Assembly (NCBI RefSeq): GCF_000699445.3
Contig: NC_067202.1
Span: 3,469,429 to 3,533,428, forward strand
Reading direction: 5' to 3'
DNA: 64,000 nucleotides
DNA from: Schistosoma haematobium
Lineage: Eukaryota > Platyhelminthes > Trematoda > Strigeidida > Schistosomatidae
Below the pieces are notes generated by a model. That model saw only the letters and a list, made by a program, of their open reading frames with translations. It did not search any database and was not told the DNA's origin. This document shows, piece by piece, positions 1-13,200 of the stretch. A program made the translations under genes and the position numbers. Within the stretch, counting starts at the first letter, position 1, and the number at the start of each line of letters is the position of its first letter.

Positions 1-359
1 CAATCTGTTTCACTTGTTGACTACTTTGCATCGTATGTTAATAAACTCTCATTCTGGTCCATATATAGTTCCTAATCGAAAGGAAAAATGACTTTGTTCA
101 GTATATCATGGATCGAATATCATAATCTATTTATCTAGTGCACTGTCTAGTTCTTAATGCTAGAAGTCTGAATAATTCAATTCTTTATCTATTCGAATAC
201 AACAAGCTGTTAGTTCTCTTAATACAAACTTTATTTCATAGAGAAAGTAAGGGACTTTTTCAACCCTGAGATAGTTTTCATCTCGAACTGACAACAAAAT
301 AAGGCGGATCATTGAAAGTTGTGACACACTGAATATCTACATCATCCTAACTTGGCCCC
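1..359. other. Intron, nothing recognised
   Basis: AT-rich sequence upstream of the first visible ERICH3-like exon. No ORF, repeat family or RNA gene was recognised. Confidence 0.4.
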
Positions 360-840
360 CGAATGCCCTAGTACGGCCGAGAGTAGAGAGAGTCCGCTCT
401 CCCTCTCAAAATGCTCTCACATGGCCACGTCTATATAGCCTCGGGCAGGGATGTCCTACTCACTGCCTTCTCGCACCACGGGTGTTGTTTACGAAAATGA
501 GAGGACGAAAAGCGAATGTCCGGCGCTTTAACCGGATTCCAAACCAATGGTGTACATCGGCTCCAGAATCGTGAGGGAACAAATGGCACATGAACCAATC
601 GTAGGCCATCGGCTACCATAGGACTGGATCTCCTTACGATGCTCCACTGCATTGTGGATCATACCTTCAGGTCGAAGGCTCTGTGTGTGACCCCCTAAGA
701 AAACCACCTACTTCGATTTGGGCACCCGGGCAGTATCACAGCCCTCACACAAATCTCATTTGATTTGTGTAGCTCATATGTATTTGGTGCCTCCTTGTAC
801 CAATATCTATGTGCTAAAATAAAATAAAATAAAATAAAAA
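360..840 (+). repeat. ~0.5-kb repeat family C, with (AAAAT)n tail
   Basis: The unit starts near a 'gtacggccgagagt' motif and ends in an (AAAAT)n tail at about 815-840, which suggests retroposition in plus orientation. Related copies lie at 5,945-6,310 (-), 20,600-20,830 (+), 33,795-34,110 (+), 41,218-41,735 (-) and 49,415-49,935 (+). It is GC-richer than its surroundings. No convincing protein was recognised in any copy. The class is unknown. Confidence 0.6.
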
Positions 841-1060
841 TCCTAACTTGTTACTCCACGGAAGTGTGCATCCAAACCCTCTTGAGATTAAGACTGTGGT
901 TTTTATAGGTGTGTTAACATGACGAGTCTGAAAACGGATAAAAAAAACATCCCAAATTACATAGTCACAAGCGAAAACTACTACGTAGGTGCCTCAGTAG
1001 TTATTATCTAAGTGTTTCATACTACTTAAATCATTTAATTAGTAGTATAACATAATACAG

Positions 1061-1289
1061 AACTATTGTTCTCACATTTTGATTTCTCTACAATTAATCC
1101 AGATACATTCCAGATTATTTCGAAACGAGTATATGGTTTTCCGTTTTCACTAACTATTTATGTTGATGGTACACAGGATACACGTATTAGTGCATGTTGT
1201 GAGTATCGGCATAGACAAGGAGCTCGTATTGGTGGAAAACATGGCCATTTTATCTATTTATCTGTTGAAGGTTCATTTCCATGCTTTAG
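1061..1289 (+). CDS. ERICH3: ERICH3-like exon carrying the DUF4590-type core
   Basis: The acceptor is at 1059-1060 (aatacag) and the donor is gtaagt at 1290. The exon opens with two bases of a split codon and ends with AG, the first two bases of an arginine codon finished by the next exon. About 60 of its 76 residues align by recall with human ERICH3, including a CC pair, a downstream PC, and the GFPFSL and GG-K/R motifs. A second AG at about 1100 could be an alternative acceptor. The preceding exon is not in the window. Confidence 0.8.
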
Positions 1290-4200
1290 GTAAGTGAAAC
1301 ATATTCATTCATGTACTTGATGATGGTTTACAAAAATAATTTGAGAATCGGTAACAGATTAATTAGCTTGTCAATGTTCTGTGGGAAAATCTCTACAAAA
1401 TCCCTTTTCTTTATGAAACCAAACAGTCAAATCTTAATTCGTTGAGAAACGAGGGACCTACAAAACTGAGATCCTGAAGTCATTTATTTCATCCAACCAT
1501 CATTAACTAAGGACATTACCTTTTAGATCTTAGAGTCAGAAATCAGTGTTTTACATATTCAACTTGAGTCATTTAACGATATTTCACAAGCTTTGTCAGT
1601 TAGTGAAGTAATTTATGGAGAAATCAACCAAACAAAGCTGTATGACTGGATCTGTTAACAGTTTTTATAAGTATTATCAACAAACTACAACTGATTGGTC
1701 ACTGAGTACTGAACTATGTTATGTTTGTCCAATCATTTAGTGTTAATCGAATTCTTTTGATCAAGATGCACTGTGGCAACCAGTCAAAGTCATCCGACAT
1801 TGTGAACCATGTTTTTTTATTACGTGATTAGAGATAATCTACATTACACACTTCTTGACCTGAATTTCATACAAGTTGGTATTCGTCAGTAAGTCATACG
1901 AGAAAATATCTCAGTTATGATAAAGGTTAGCTGCCGGTCGAATATCTCAATGGCAACAGCTCAGACTATGAAGGCGATTGATGTAGATTCGAAATTACAG
2001 GTGTTCTTTGATGTCAAGTAACAAAAACAGCAAAACCTAGGCCCAGGGTATCTTGTCCATTATTCCAAACGTTGCCAACAGATTTTTTTCAAATTTTAGA
2101 AAATAATTTACTTTTTGTTATGAACTATGGTCTTGCTAAATATCACATGACAAAAGTCATCAATCAGAATATCGATTTCTATGACGCCGTCCCTGAGCTA
2201 AACCAATAATATGTCAAAAAGCACTAGCATCCCTGAGTCAACTCTGAGTCCTTATTGGCCCTCTGCATATAATAGCTTCTCGCCTATCCCAGCCCGTTTA
2301 GTCCAGAGTACAAGTATCAGCCTCCTCTATTTGAGTCATATGTTTCAAACATGCTTAGTTTGTGTACAAGCAGATCAAACCACATCACATCATGAAATGC
2401 AAAATAATCATTATACATGATCAACCCAAAAGTGGTTATAGGTAGGAGAGACTGTATCTAATAGATTAAGAAAAAATTAACAATGGTAAATCATAATGCA
2501 ATAGCTAATAGGTCAAATAAAAGGAATATGAATATACTATATAATCTAGTTACTTAATACTTATACAATAAGAATATATTCATAATAGTTCTAAATAATT
2601 CCCGGAGGTTGCTATTCACTTATTGTTATGTCCTTGAACTGTCTACCCACTTTTGGTGCTGAGGATACTTACTTAATCCAGATTAAAACCTTGGTGCGAT
2701 AAGCTGAGCGAATTAACTTTGACGCTAGTATGTGTGAGTTCGAAGTGGGGTAGAGAGAAGACAACTATTCTATCACCTGATTGGCTGACAAGCACGCGAA
2801 TGAGAGAAGACAAGACAACTGAAACACTACTCGATCTATTCCCGATTTCCTGATTTCCGGATTAGTGTAAAAAGGTACATGAATAAATAGGTGACTAACT
2901 CGACCACAACAATTATGTCCAAAGCTGGGAATTAGAGTAGAAAATAGGGTGCAAAATATTATGTTTAAATGACAGTAGCTTCGGAACAGAAAAGGGTATG
3001 GCAATGAATCATATATTAAACGAAAGCTTATGTTCTGTAGAATAGATTAGGGACAAAAATAAATGTTAGTGTTTTACAAGCTTTGAATAAAATGGAGTAA
3101 CATCCCGAAAAATAGCTTTAGTAATTTGTCAGGGCTTCTTGTTTCCCTGTTCACATCACTTATTCTTTGTTCGAACATAATGTGTTTAGATGTCGAGCAT
3201 TTAAAAAGCTGAAACAACGACAACAACAAGAAAAGATGAAAAGAAAAGAAAAATTCACCACTGATGAAAATGATAACAAAATACAACAGGAAGAAGCAGA
3301 TGAATATGACAATAGTGATGATTTGAAAGGTAATTCAATGAAATTTCATGTTACTTTCAGTGAAGATTTGAATTATATACTGATTCACTAATAATCAAGG
3401 CGGACTACTTGGATACCTGAGCTACCTATTCCTGGATATTTCAACAAGTTATCTGTTTTCTTGTGTGTTTCAACACATCATTATACCTATTAGTCTCATA
3501 ACCTATCTAGGTGTATTTGTAAAAAGTTTACACTTCGCTTTACAAGTTATAAAAGAGCTCATTCAGAGACATCGTGGTTACTGGCAATATACATCGAAAA
3601 GTATGTAAATTAATCAGATTTCGGTTCCTGAATTGTTAATATCTAACTGGCGCAACCATTCAATGTTTATCATCAGGATCGACCAAGAAGTAAGAAACGG
3701 AAACTTGTTGGAATACATAATGCTAAGAGTTCTACATTGTACCAAAAATATGATATTGAATAAAGCCATTGATGATAATAATAATAGGATAAACATCATA
3801 ACGGTTAAACTCACTGGATAGTCTTTTAATGTTACAAGTTAATGTTTGACAGGTTCTTTTCTCAATATTGAGCATTAACATTGGAATATAGATATATTTA
3901 GTTAACTAGTCTTAAATAGAAATAGACACACATCTAGGATGCTTTAATTGTTTGGAAGATTCTCAAAAAGTTGACAAATATCCAAAATTATTTATGATCA
4001 GTTCATGTTTCTGTTTTATGACCCTATATCTGACCCCAATTAGATCGTATGAATGATTTCTATCGAAATATATGTATATATCATCAATCCTCGTATATAA
4101 TCATCGACTTAAATCGCGTTAGTGAATAACGGAGTTAAATAAGTCAAATACGAGAAGGGATGTTTGAATATGTATATTTTGTACACTCATTGATCGGAAT

Positions 4201-7200
4201 AGACAAGCAGAGAATCGCATCGAAGAAGGAATAGTGAAACGAAACAAAAGGATACACAGTAGAGAAGGCGTGTGTGCCAACTCCCTAAGCGATAGTTACA
4301 CCACTGAGAAGTTTGTTCAACTCTTTGTTATTGCAGATGACCAGGTGTAGGTGACGAGGGATAATACAGGTCATCTTGTTGTCACGAGCGGCAATGGCAG
4401 CTAACTCGAGAAATTCATCCGCCAGGTACCTGAGGACAGCTGCCAAATAAACAGGTAGATCAGCTCCGACACGTTCTGAGTAGGAGGCGATGGAAACGAC
4501 CAACTAGGAACACCAAACCAGCACGGGCTGATCACGTCGGGCTCACGACTTTAGTGAGATCCGTCATGAATAATCATAGGTATTTCAATAACATTTATAC
4601 AAACTAATTGGGACACATAAGTGCCCGTGGACAACATCATCCGATCTAATTGACGTTTAAATGAAGGACCACACTAAAGTTTTTAGAAAACAGTAGAAGT
4701 TAACACACTTTAACTTCTTTTTAAATTTGGTTAGTCAAGTGTCAACTCTTGAATAATATCTTCCCGAATCTTCTTTCAGGTTTCCTGATGATTGCATAGT
4801 TGTATTTTTTTTAATACTTTTTTATAATGAAATTAATGTTGAAGTGATGCCTTCAATATTTTTTACTTACTGATTTCATTCGAAATTCGTTTGTTAATGG
4901 TTCTAACCTATGAAAATTCTACTATACTAATAATAATCGTGGGCTTACTAATGGCTAGTTTCAAGATGCATTTACTGAAGTTTTATGGAGGAGCAATAAC
5001 TAGTAAAATCTAATAAATACATTTAATCAACCTTTGGTAATGGGTGAAGTATGTTAAATGTCATGGACTGATTGAAGTTAGACAGTAACACTGCGTGAAT
5101 GCCAACTCATTGGTTTAAAGGTTAAACGTTTGTGTGCAAAATTATAGGTTCTGGGTTTGATTCCCAGATGCGAGTTTTTGGACCCACTATGTTGAGGAAT
5201 CCCATGTTATGATCGGACGACACTTCAATACTTTCAAGTTTTCAATGGTAGTTCCACCAAAATCAATTAAAACCATGAATGATTCTAATGATCTAAGAAT
5301 CAACTAGTACGTTAGTATTTTCATCGTTCACTTTAAGTAGTTTTAATATCAAAATGATCAGTAGTCATATATATATGGACAGAAACTTAAGATATCAGCT
5401 AATATATCACATTGCAATTAACAATTTCAACGTAATTATCCGAATTTGTAATGATAACGATGAATTCAGCTTTATTAGGATTCCCATGATCATCGATCAT
5501 TCTGTGTTATTTCATCGTTTCTTTTTTTTATTATTCGATCCTATCAATCAGTCATTTTATTTAGGTAATATTCGTGTTTACTTTTCTAAAATTCAGTAGT
5601 ATATAATTTTAAACAAAATTTTCAAACTCTATTTGTTTTTCAAATTTATGGAGTTTATGAAGATGATTTTGAAACAGAAGACAAAAAAATTAATGGAGAT
5701 GGCGATTACAATGAAGTAGAAGAAAAATTGGAAGTTGTTCAACCATCAGGAATAAATAAAGTAGATATCATCACATTGAATCGTGAGAATACACTTTCAT
5801 CTATTCACAATAATGATTTCTGTAATTATTATTGGCATTTATTTATTTATCTTCATATCACGGTTTAAAAGAGTAGGGTACCTTAAACTATACTCATATA
5901 TATATATATATATATATATGCCATGCAAAGCAGTTATTAATCAACTCGTGTACGGTCTGAGATACTTCCCAAGTGCCCAAATCGAAGTAGGTAATTTACT
6001 TAGGAGGCCACACCCGTGCCTTTGACCTAGAGACCTTATCCAAAAGGTAGTGCGTCAACGTTAGAAGATGCAATCTCTTGGTACCCGGTGACCAACGATA
6101 GATTCATACACCATTTGTTCTTTCGAGACTCTGAACCCTATTTGCAGCACTGGTTTCAATTAAGGTTTTTCAATCCCCATAAGTGGTTGTTTCATGTCCA
6201 CCAACCCGGTTTGTGCGTCAGATAATAGCTTTTCTTCCTCTCAGTTTTGTAATCAACATCCTAGCAATAAGAAGGCAGTGAGTAGGACTGTTGTAGTTTG
6301 CAAAAAATGTTTTGAAATTCCTGATAACCTTTTACGTGTCATTATTGTTAACCTGTGTAAATTTGTCTTCGAGATAATTTCTGAGGCCTCGTATATCAAT
6401 CGCCCCGATAACCGTTAATAAGGAAATCCCAACAGTATATGAATTCAGAAGACAACACAAAGCGCTGACCACAGATGATAATTGAATAGCCCATATCACT
6501 AAACCGCAAGCACACCATGCGAATTCGAACAGAAATGCTAATACGAGCTAGCGGATATAGAGGCAAATTAACAGTCGAGTAAAGGTTCGAATGAAAAGTC
6601 GAGTCACTTATTAAGATTCAAGCATATATATACTGCTGTTAAATAATTAATATTTTTAAAATCTTTGGCTGACTATGTACCCCTATTCTGATTATCATCG
6701 TCGTAAAAAATGTGGAAAAATCACAACCTTTCATAAGGAAGTGTTTAAGAATGCGATTGTTCAGTCTCTTCTAGCATATATGCATCCTATGAGTATCGCT
6801 TTGATATTGCCACTAAGTTACAAGGGGATACATCCAGCTGAGGAATCCCAAATAGGACTAAATGCGCATCCTGGGCTCCACTGTTAGCCGGCATCCATCT
6901 TTGCATATAATTCGCGAAATAAAATGACTTGCGAAATCAAATCGTCAACTTTTTTCGTGGTTTTTTTATTGAACAGTTGAAGTAAACCAGATGGAAGGAT
7001 ACTTACTTAATTACTTACTTACTTCTGTTACTCCTCGTGGAGGAGCATAGGTCGCCCACCACCATTCTCCATACAACCCTGTCCCAAGCATTCCTTTCCA
7101 GCTCTTTCCAGTTGTTATTCATCCTTTTCATATTTGCTTCTATTTCCCGACGCAATGTGTTTTTTGGCCTTCCTCTTTTCCATTTCCCTTCAGGATTCCA

Positions 7201-10200
7201 AGTTAGGACTTGCCACGTGAGGAAGTTTGATGATTTGCGTAATGTATGTCTTATCCATTTTCAACGCCTTTCCCTAATTTTTTCTTCAGTTGGAAGCTGT
7301 TTTGTTCTCTCTCACAGTAGGCTGTTGCTGATGTTATCCGGTGAATAGATGTTGAGTATCTTGCGTAGACAACTATTTATAAATACTTGTACCTTCTTGA
7401 TGATGGTTGTGTTAGTTCTCCAAGTTTCAGGATAACATTTAATTATTTCAAACATACTGAGTGTTGTATTTTGCGATGGTACTTTTGATATCCGTGGGAA
7501 AACCATTATCTTTTTTATAAGTAAGGACACAATTTGTTACTTTCAACTATTGATAGGATAACGTTTGATATTATTCAACTGAAGGAAGAAAGCAAGCCTG
7601 TAAATGAAGATTTAGCTATGTACCATACTCTAATTTACAATGAATGCAACCATTGAGTCCACCACTGATTCAAAAACTATACTATTGTATATGATTTACA
7701 GAAATTGTTATAATCCCCTCTTATTACGACCCAGATATTCCTATTGTTTAGTAGTTTTGGACACTGCTTTACTCAACAAGTCCCCAAATCAGAACATGGT
7801 TGAACAGGAACAAAATTATGTTCCAAATAACAAGGAGAGATGGAAGTAGGAATTACAACAAGAAAAATGTTCTACATTTATAGTTTTTACACGAGTAGGT
7901 TCTAGAATCTTCTTTAAGTATCCGCTAGCTCTGATCGGATAAGAATTAGCCAATCAGCGTGCCCCAAGATATTTCTACACGGAACGTGCTTTAACCCAAT
8001 CTATATATTCCGCTAACAGAACTGGTGGCTATTAGGCAAGTATGAATATATTTAATATTGAACAAGGCAGTATATGATATCGTGGTGTATGCTACTTATA
8101 TCTGCCGACATAAGTAGTACGTAACATCAATCAAAAGTGCAATGCCTGGCATCAGAAGAGTAAGAAGATCGAATTGATATAGATAGGAATGGTGAATTGG
8201 AAGAATTATACAGAATGTTAAGAATAATTGATGAAAGATTTTCAAATGAAGTAATTAATGTATGATTTTCACATTTTACGAAAGAACTCTGTAATTTTGC
8301 TTTAAACAATAAATTGGTCTTCCCCAATTCATTACAATATATGTTGGGAAGATTCAGAAAACTCCTCGAAAAAGAGCCAAGAAAGGCTCTGAAAACACCG
8401 AGAAGCATCTTATCCTATCAGTGTTCACTAGACGTTTTGTTAAAAACATCTAGAAAGTGAAAAGTCACATGTCGAGTTTCTGATTGAATGATTACTTACA
8501 CTGCTACTATGTTTAGTAGCATTCTAGAATTTCCCGGAAACTCGAGGACATCTAAAATATTATAAAAATCCTAGATTTTTTTGTACATAAACAAACCTTT
8601 GGAGTAAAGTGTTTCTTCCACATTTCGCGCCTTTCCTCTCGTGTTCAAGTCGCTGTGTAGATCTAGCCTCGGGGTTACTAGAAAAGCTTAGGAACCAAAT
8701 CTAGCGTTCAATTAGCGCAGGACTTATCAATATGAATTACTCAATAACTAATTACGTGTTTACAAATTAGAATGTTACTAGATTTAACTGCATTAATTAA
8801 CAGTACAGTAAATCACTGAGTTGCATATTCACTTCTTTCTGAAAACCTGAAGAATATTTATTGAATCTTCATCAACCTTTTTATTTTAACCATAAGATGG
8901 TAATTCAAATGTGACACGTGTTACGTATGCCCAACCACCGACTGCCTCGACGTGCGATGTTCAGTGGTATAGGAGTAGATTGGAAGAAAGCTAGGGGCGG
9001 CCAGATCAAAACATGGCATAAATCCATGAAGTCACTGACAAATTGACTGAGACATTTTGGTAGATGTAGACTACCTAGTTGGGGACCGCGAGATGATAGC
9101 AACCGATGGATAGAGACTCTGAACGACATGGCTCAAAATCGTTTGCAATGGCGCAAGTGCATCCATTCTTTGTGATCTCCCAAATTCTAATCTTCTGAAT
9201 TCTTCATGTCCTTTATTTTCTTTCCAAATTTATTTCACTGGATTGTACTCCTTGAATAACATCTTCAAACCCTAATCTTTGCGATTACTGCTTATACTTT
9301 TACTACCTCTACCACGACGGAATTTAAGTCGACAACTACATCTCTGTGCTAATGTGGTGTGGCAACTCGAACTGATGTATGTACGTACGAAGTTCTGAGT
9401 TGTTACTGACTGACTGACACAAATGCACCTTTTTATACGATCTAAATGATAAATCATAATACAATTCTATTTAAATTGATGTATTTCAAAATATTGTTAA
9501 CAGTTCGATGTCATTTTTTTTTAAATTTACAGATCCACTTAGTTCTTTGTCGACAATTTCAAGGCATGTAAGTTTTCTTAATGTTCATGTTGTGAGGAAT
9601 GGTTTTCAAAATCTGATACTAATACATGGTGTGCTATGCGCTTCTCACCCTCCCCTCCTCAACACAAGAGTGAGCGAGAAATTATATTGGATGAAATGCA
9701 CTTATCCTTCAGGTCATTTCTGATTACTATCAGTCAACCTTCTCATTAAGCTACTTCTGGTTGACTCCCGATATCAGTTCACATTTAATTTAGAAGAATT
9801 TTCTATAAAACAAATAAGATTGAACTCAAATTGGGGTGAAATCCTTAGGTAATTTAAAAATTGGACAGGATATTTTTCAATTTAATAGAGGGGATAACAT
9901 AAGAGAACTGATTCTAAAACTCTTAGACCAAGATATAACACAATTGAATAAACATTATGACTATACTGCTAGTGTAGTGAACAAGAACACCAGTGGGGAA
10001 CAATCGGATGTATTTAATACAAAATTACAGGACTTGTTCATAAAATCTAACAATCATAAAGTAAATGCTTGATTTGCAAAATGTCCATCAATTGTCTCAT
10101 AATGACTCAGACTTCATTGTTCTTGCATTTTCATACAAATTGCATTCTATTTCCAGTCTTTACTGTTCGATTCTCTTGTGTCTCTGCTGCCAGACCTTCT

Positions 10201-13200
10201 GTTTACAACTAACATCATATACTACGTATGTCAATATAAGTAGCACACACCATACTACTAGTTTTCGTAATTGATGAACTTCATAACTTACAATTCAGCA
10301 TACTTCAAAGATTTTTTTTTTCTATCAAACTGTTATCCCTAAGCCCTAGTTTAGACACTTTTTGCAATTTGTTTCGTTAGTTCATCGTTGTGTATTTAGC
10401 TAATCTAAGCTGTGACTGATTAACCAAAGAAGATCGACAACGAGTTTTTGATTAATGATTGGATACTGAAGTCTGTGCTCTTCTTTACGGTATAACACAT
10501 ACCCATGTCTTTCTTTTTCTTTATCTTGGAGTGACAGTCAACCGCGACGTCTGTTTGAATAAATTAATAGTTATCTGAACTCATAAATTCAGTAGTTAGC
10601 GCATTGGAGTTTAAAGATACCGGGCTCAAATCTCAGTGTGAACATCAGTAATAGGATTCCGGCATATTGCCATCTGACGAATCCCAAATAGAAAACAAAA
10701 CAATCATCCTTGATTCTACCGATAACCGAATTCTGAATGTACTAAATATGATCATTTTGTGTTTGCTTTTTGTGAAACATTACTGGCTACTTTAATTGTA
10801 TTGATACAGTATAAAAATTATTATTTTCTTTCCATTCTTCGAATTATTTACAAAGTTCTTGTTATTCTAATTCACTTCGTGTTGTTTTGCTTGTGTCTTC
10901 CCATTGTTATTTACGAATGCAATTGATCAGTCTCATGTTGGTATATGTGCATCCTATGCAGATTGCATCGATATAGCCTTAAATCACAAGCTTTTTAAGC
11001 AAAGACGGATAGTGGGTAGCAGTGAAACCCAGGATGCGCGTTTTGTCCTATTTAGGAATCGTCAGCTGAATGTACCTGCATCCCACTCCTATGAATCCGG
11101 TGTTCATCTTGTTGTGCTAATGAGGTATGGCAACTTGGACCGATGCACATATGTGCCTGGTCCTATGTTGTAGCTGACTGACTGACTGTCCACTCCGGGA
11201 CTCCAACCCATTGTCGTCGACTTTAAACACCATCGCGTTCTCCACTTAGCTACTGAGTCCTGATAGCCACCTGCTTTTGCAATGAGGTGAAGTTTAAATT
11301 CACTTGTTGTTGTTTCACTTGTATTTTCCTATTGTTATTTATATTTGCGATGATGTTATGATTTTCCATTCATTCATCCATTCTTTTCTGTATACTCTAG
11401 AATTGTCGAGAAGATTCTCATTTGTCTTCAATAGAACCTGAAAAAACAGATGATTCCAAAGGTATGTTTAATACTGTCGTAGATGAACGTGTGTGTATGG
11501 GTGTGCGCAAATATCTGATTAGTTTTGTTGTTCATTCATGCCCATACTACACACACACATAACTTGTGTATCTCTTTATATCTGAAATAATTGTTTAGTC
11601 TATTTGTTTATCTGTTTACTGTTTGAGTACTCATAATGTATTACATAGAAGATTTAAACAAAGGTATCAAACTAATGTAACTTGTTGAATTTTGTGATAA
11701 TGCTAAAATACTACTTGTTATTTCAAAAGTAGTTCAACTTGTATCTTAAAATATCTTAACTTGGTTACGACAAGATGAATGATATCAGTATAACTGACAA
11801 TAATTCTGGTATTGTATTATTGAAAACTGCTATCATTGGTAATCAAAAGCTTATAAATGGCCTCTGAAAACTAATATTTGTTGAAGCTTAATTTCAGACT
11901 TCTCTGTAGAGAATGATTTCTGTTCTATTCGAGTCAAGTTGCGGCTTCAAACGCCAATATAACCACAACGATATCTTGAACTCAATGAAATAGCGATCAT
12001 AGTAATACGTCCTATTCAATATGAAGGAGACAATTAACGAATTACCATTAATTCAATAATCTGATAGTTCACTTGGAATTTTAAAACAATTTCATTTAAG
12101 CCTACAGAATAACTTCCCTCTCATATATACTGTGATACAATTCGATTTTTTAGAAGCTTCATATATTCATTAAACAGAGTTATTATATCTCTAAAATCCA
12201 TGTTGTTCTAATTCACGATTGTAAATGAGCATTTCGCACATTTTCTTTTATGTTTTTTAAAATGACACCCTCTTCTTGTGAATGTAAAGCGCAGTGATTT
12301 GATCCGATACACAATTATTCCAAGTTTTTCTTACTCTTAGATGTCATAATCACTGCTTAAATTTGTTTTGCAACTACTAGGGAGAGGCTTAAATGTCCTA
12401 AGTTCGATCTCTGGCTAGTTCATACGTACACACTGCTGATGAGTGTGTTATTAGGCTTAACTAGATAGTGTACTTTCCCTGGTTTTTAGTGCACGGTGTA
12501 AATCACCATCAAATTGAATAGTTTTCACAAATCTCTCATCCGGATGATATTGAAATTTTTTGTAATTTAACCTTCTTTCTAACACATCAATTTCAAAGTG
12601 GATCTTCTTCTTGTTCCTTTACTGACATTCAAGAGTTTTTGTTGTTGACAGAATAAGTAGATCAATTTATATGTATGATATCGTTTTCATCAGCTAACTT
12701 TATCGATCAGCGTTATTTGACATAGTATACAAATAAATTATTGTTTATTCAATCCACCCGAGTTACGTAATATGTGTAATTACTACGAAACAATAGTTGA
12801 TAAACTGAAATACTGATCAAATAACTATTCAGTTAAAATGATTACAAACCCTTAAATCACAACCGAATGAATTTTAAAAGAGCAATCAATTTAATAGATA
12901 TAATGATCTTTTATGATACAAATCAATCCACATTGCAACTTGACCGAAAGCCCTCGATCTGCATTAGGAAGGACCGGACACACACGACATCGCTCACCCA
13001 CCACCCAGTGATCAATCAATTGGGAACAGATTTGTATTGATAACATATAACTGAACAACAAATATAACTACTACCCTCCTCATAGAACCCCATATCCCAT
13101 AGAGCGACAGAATGTCAAAAGATAAAGGCTAGGATATAGGTTCGAATCTCGCGGGGCGGGATCGTTGATGCGCACCGCCGACGAATCCCATACTAGAACG

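Noticed and set aside
7037..7348. 103-codon plus-strand ORF
   Set aside because: Antisense shadow of the RTE-like family 2 C-terminus.
7565..7660. Extra ERICH3-like exon
   Set aside because: A good-looking reading, but no AG acceptor gives the needed phase.
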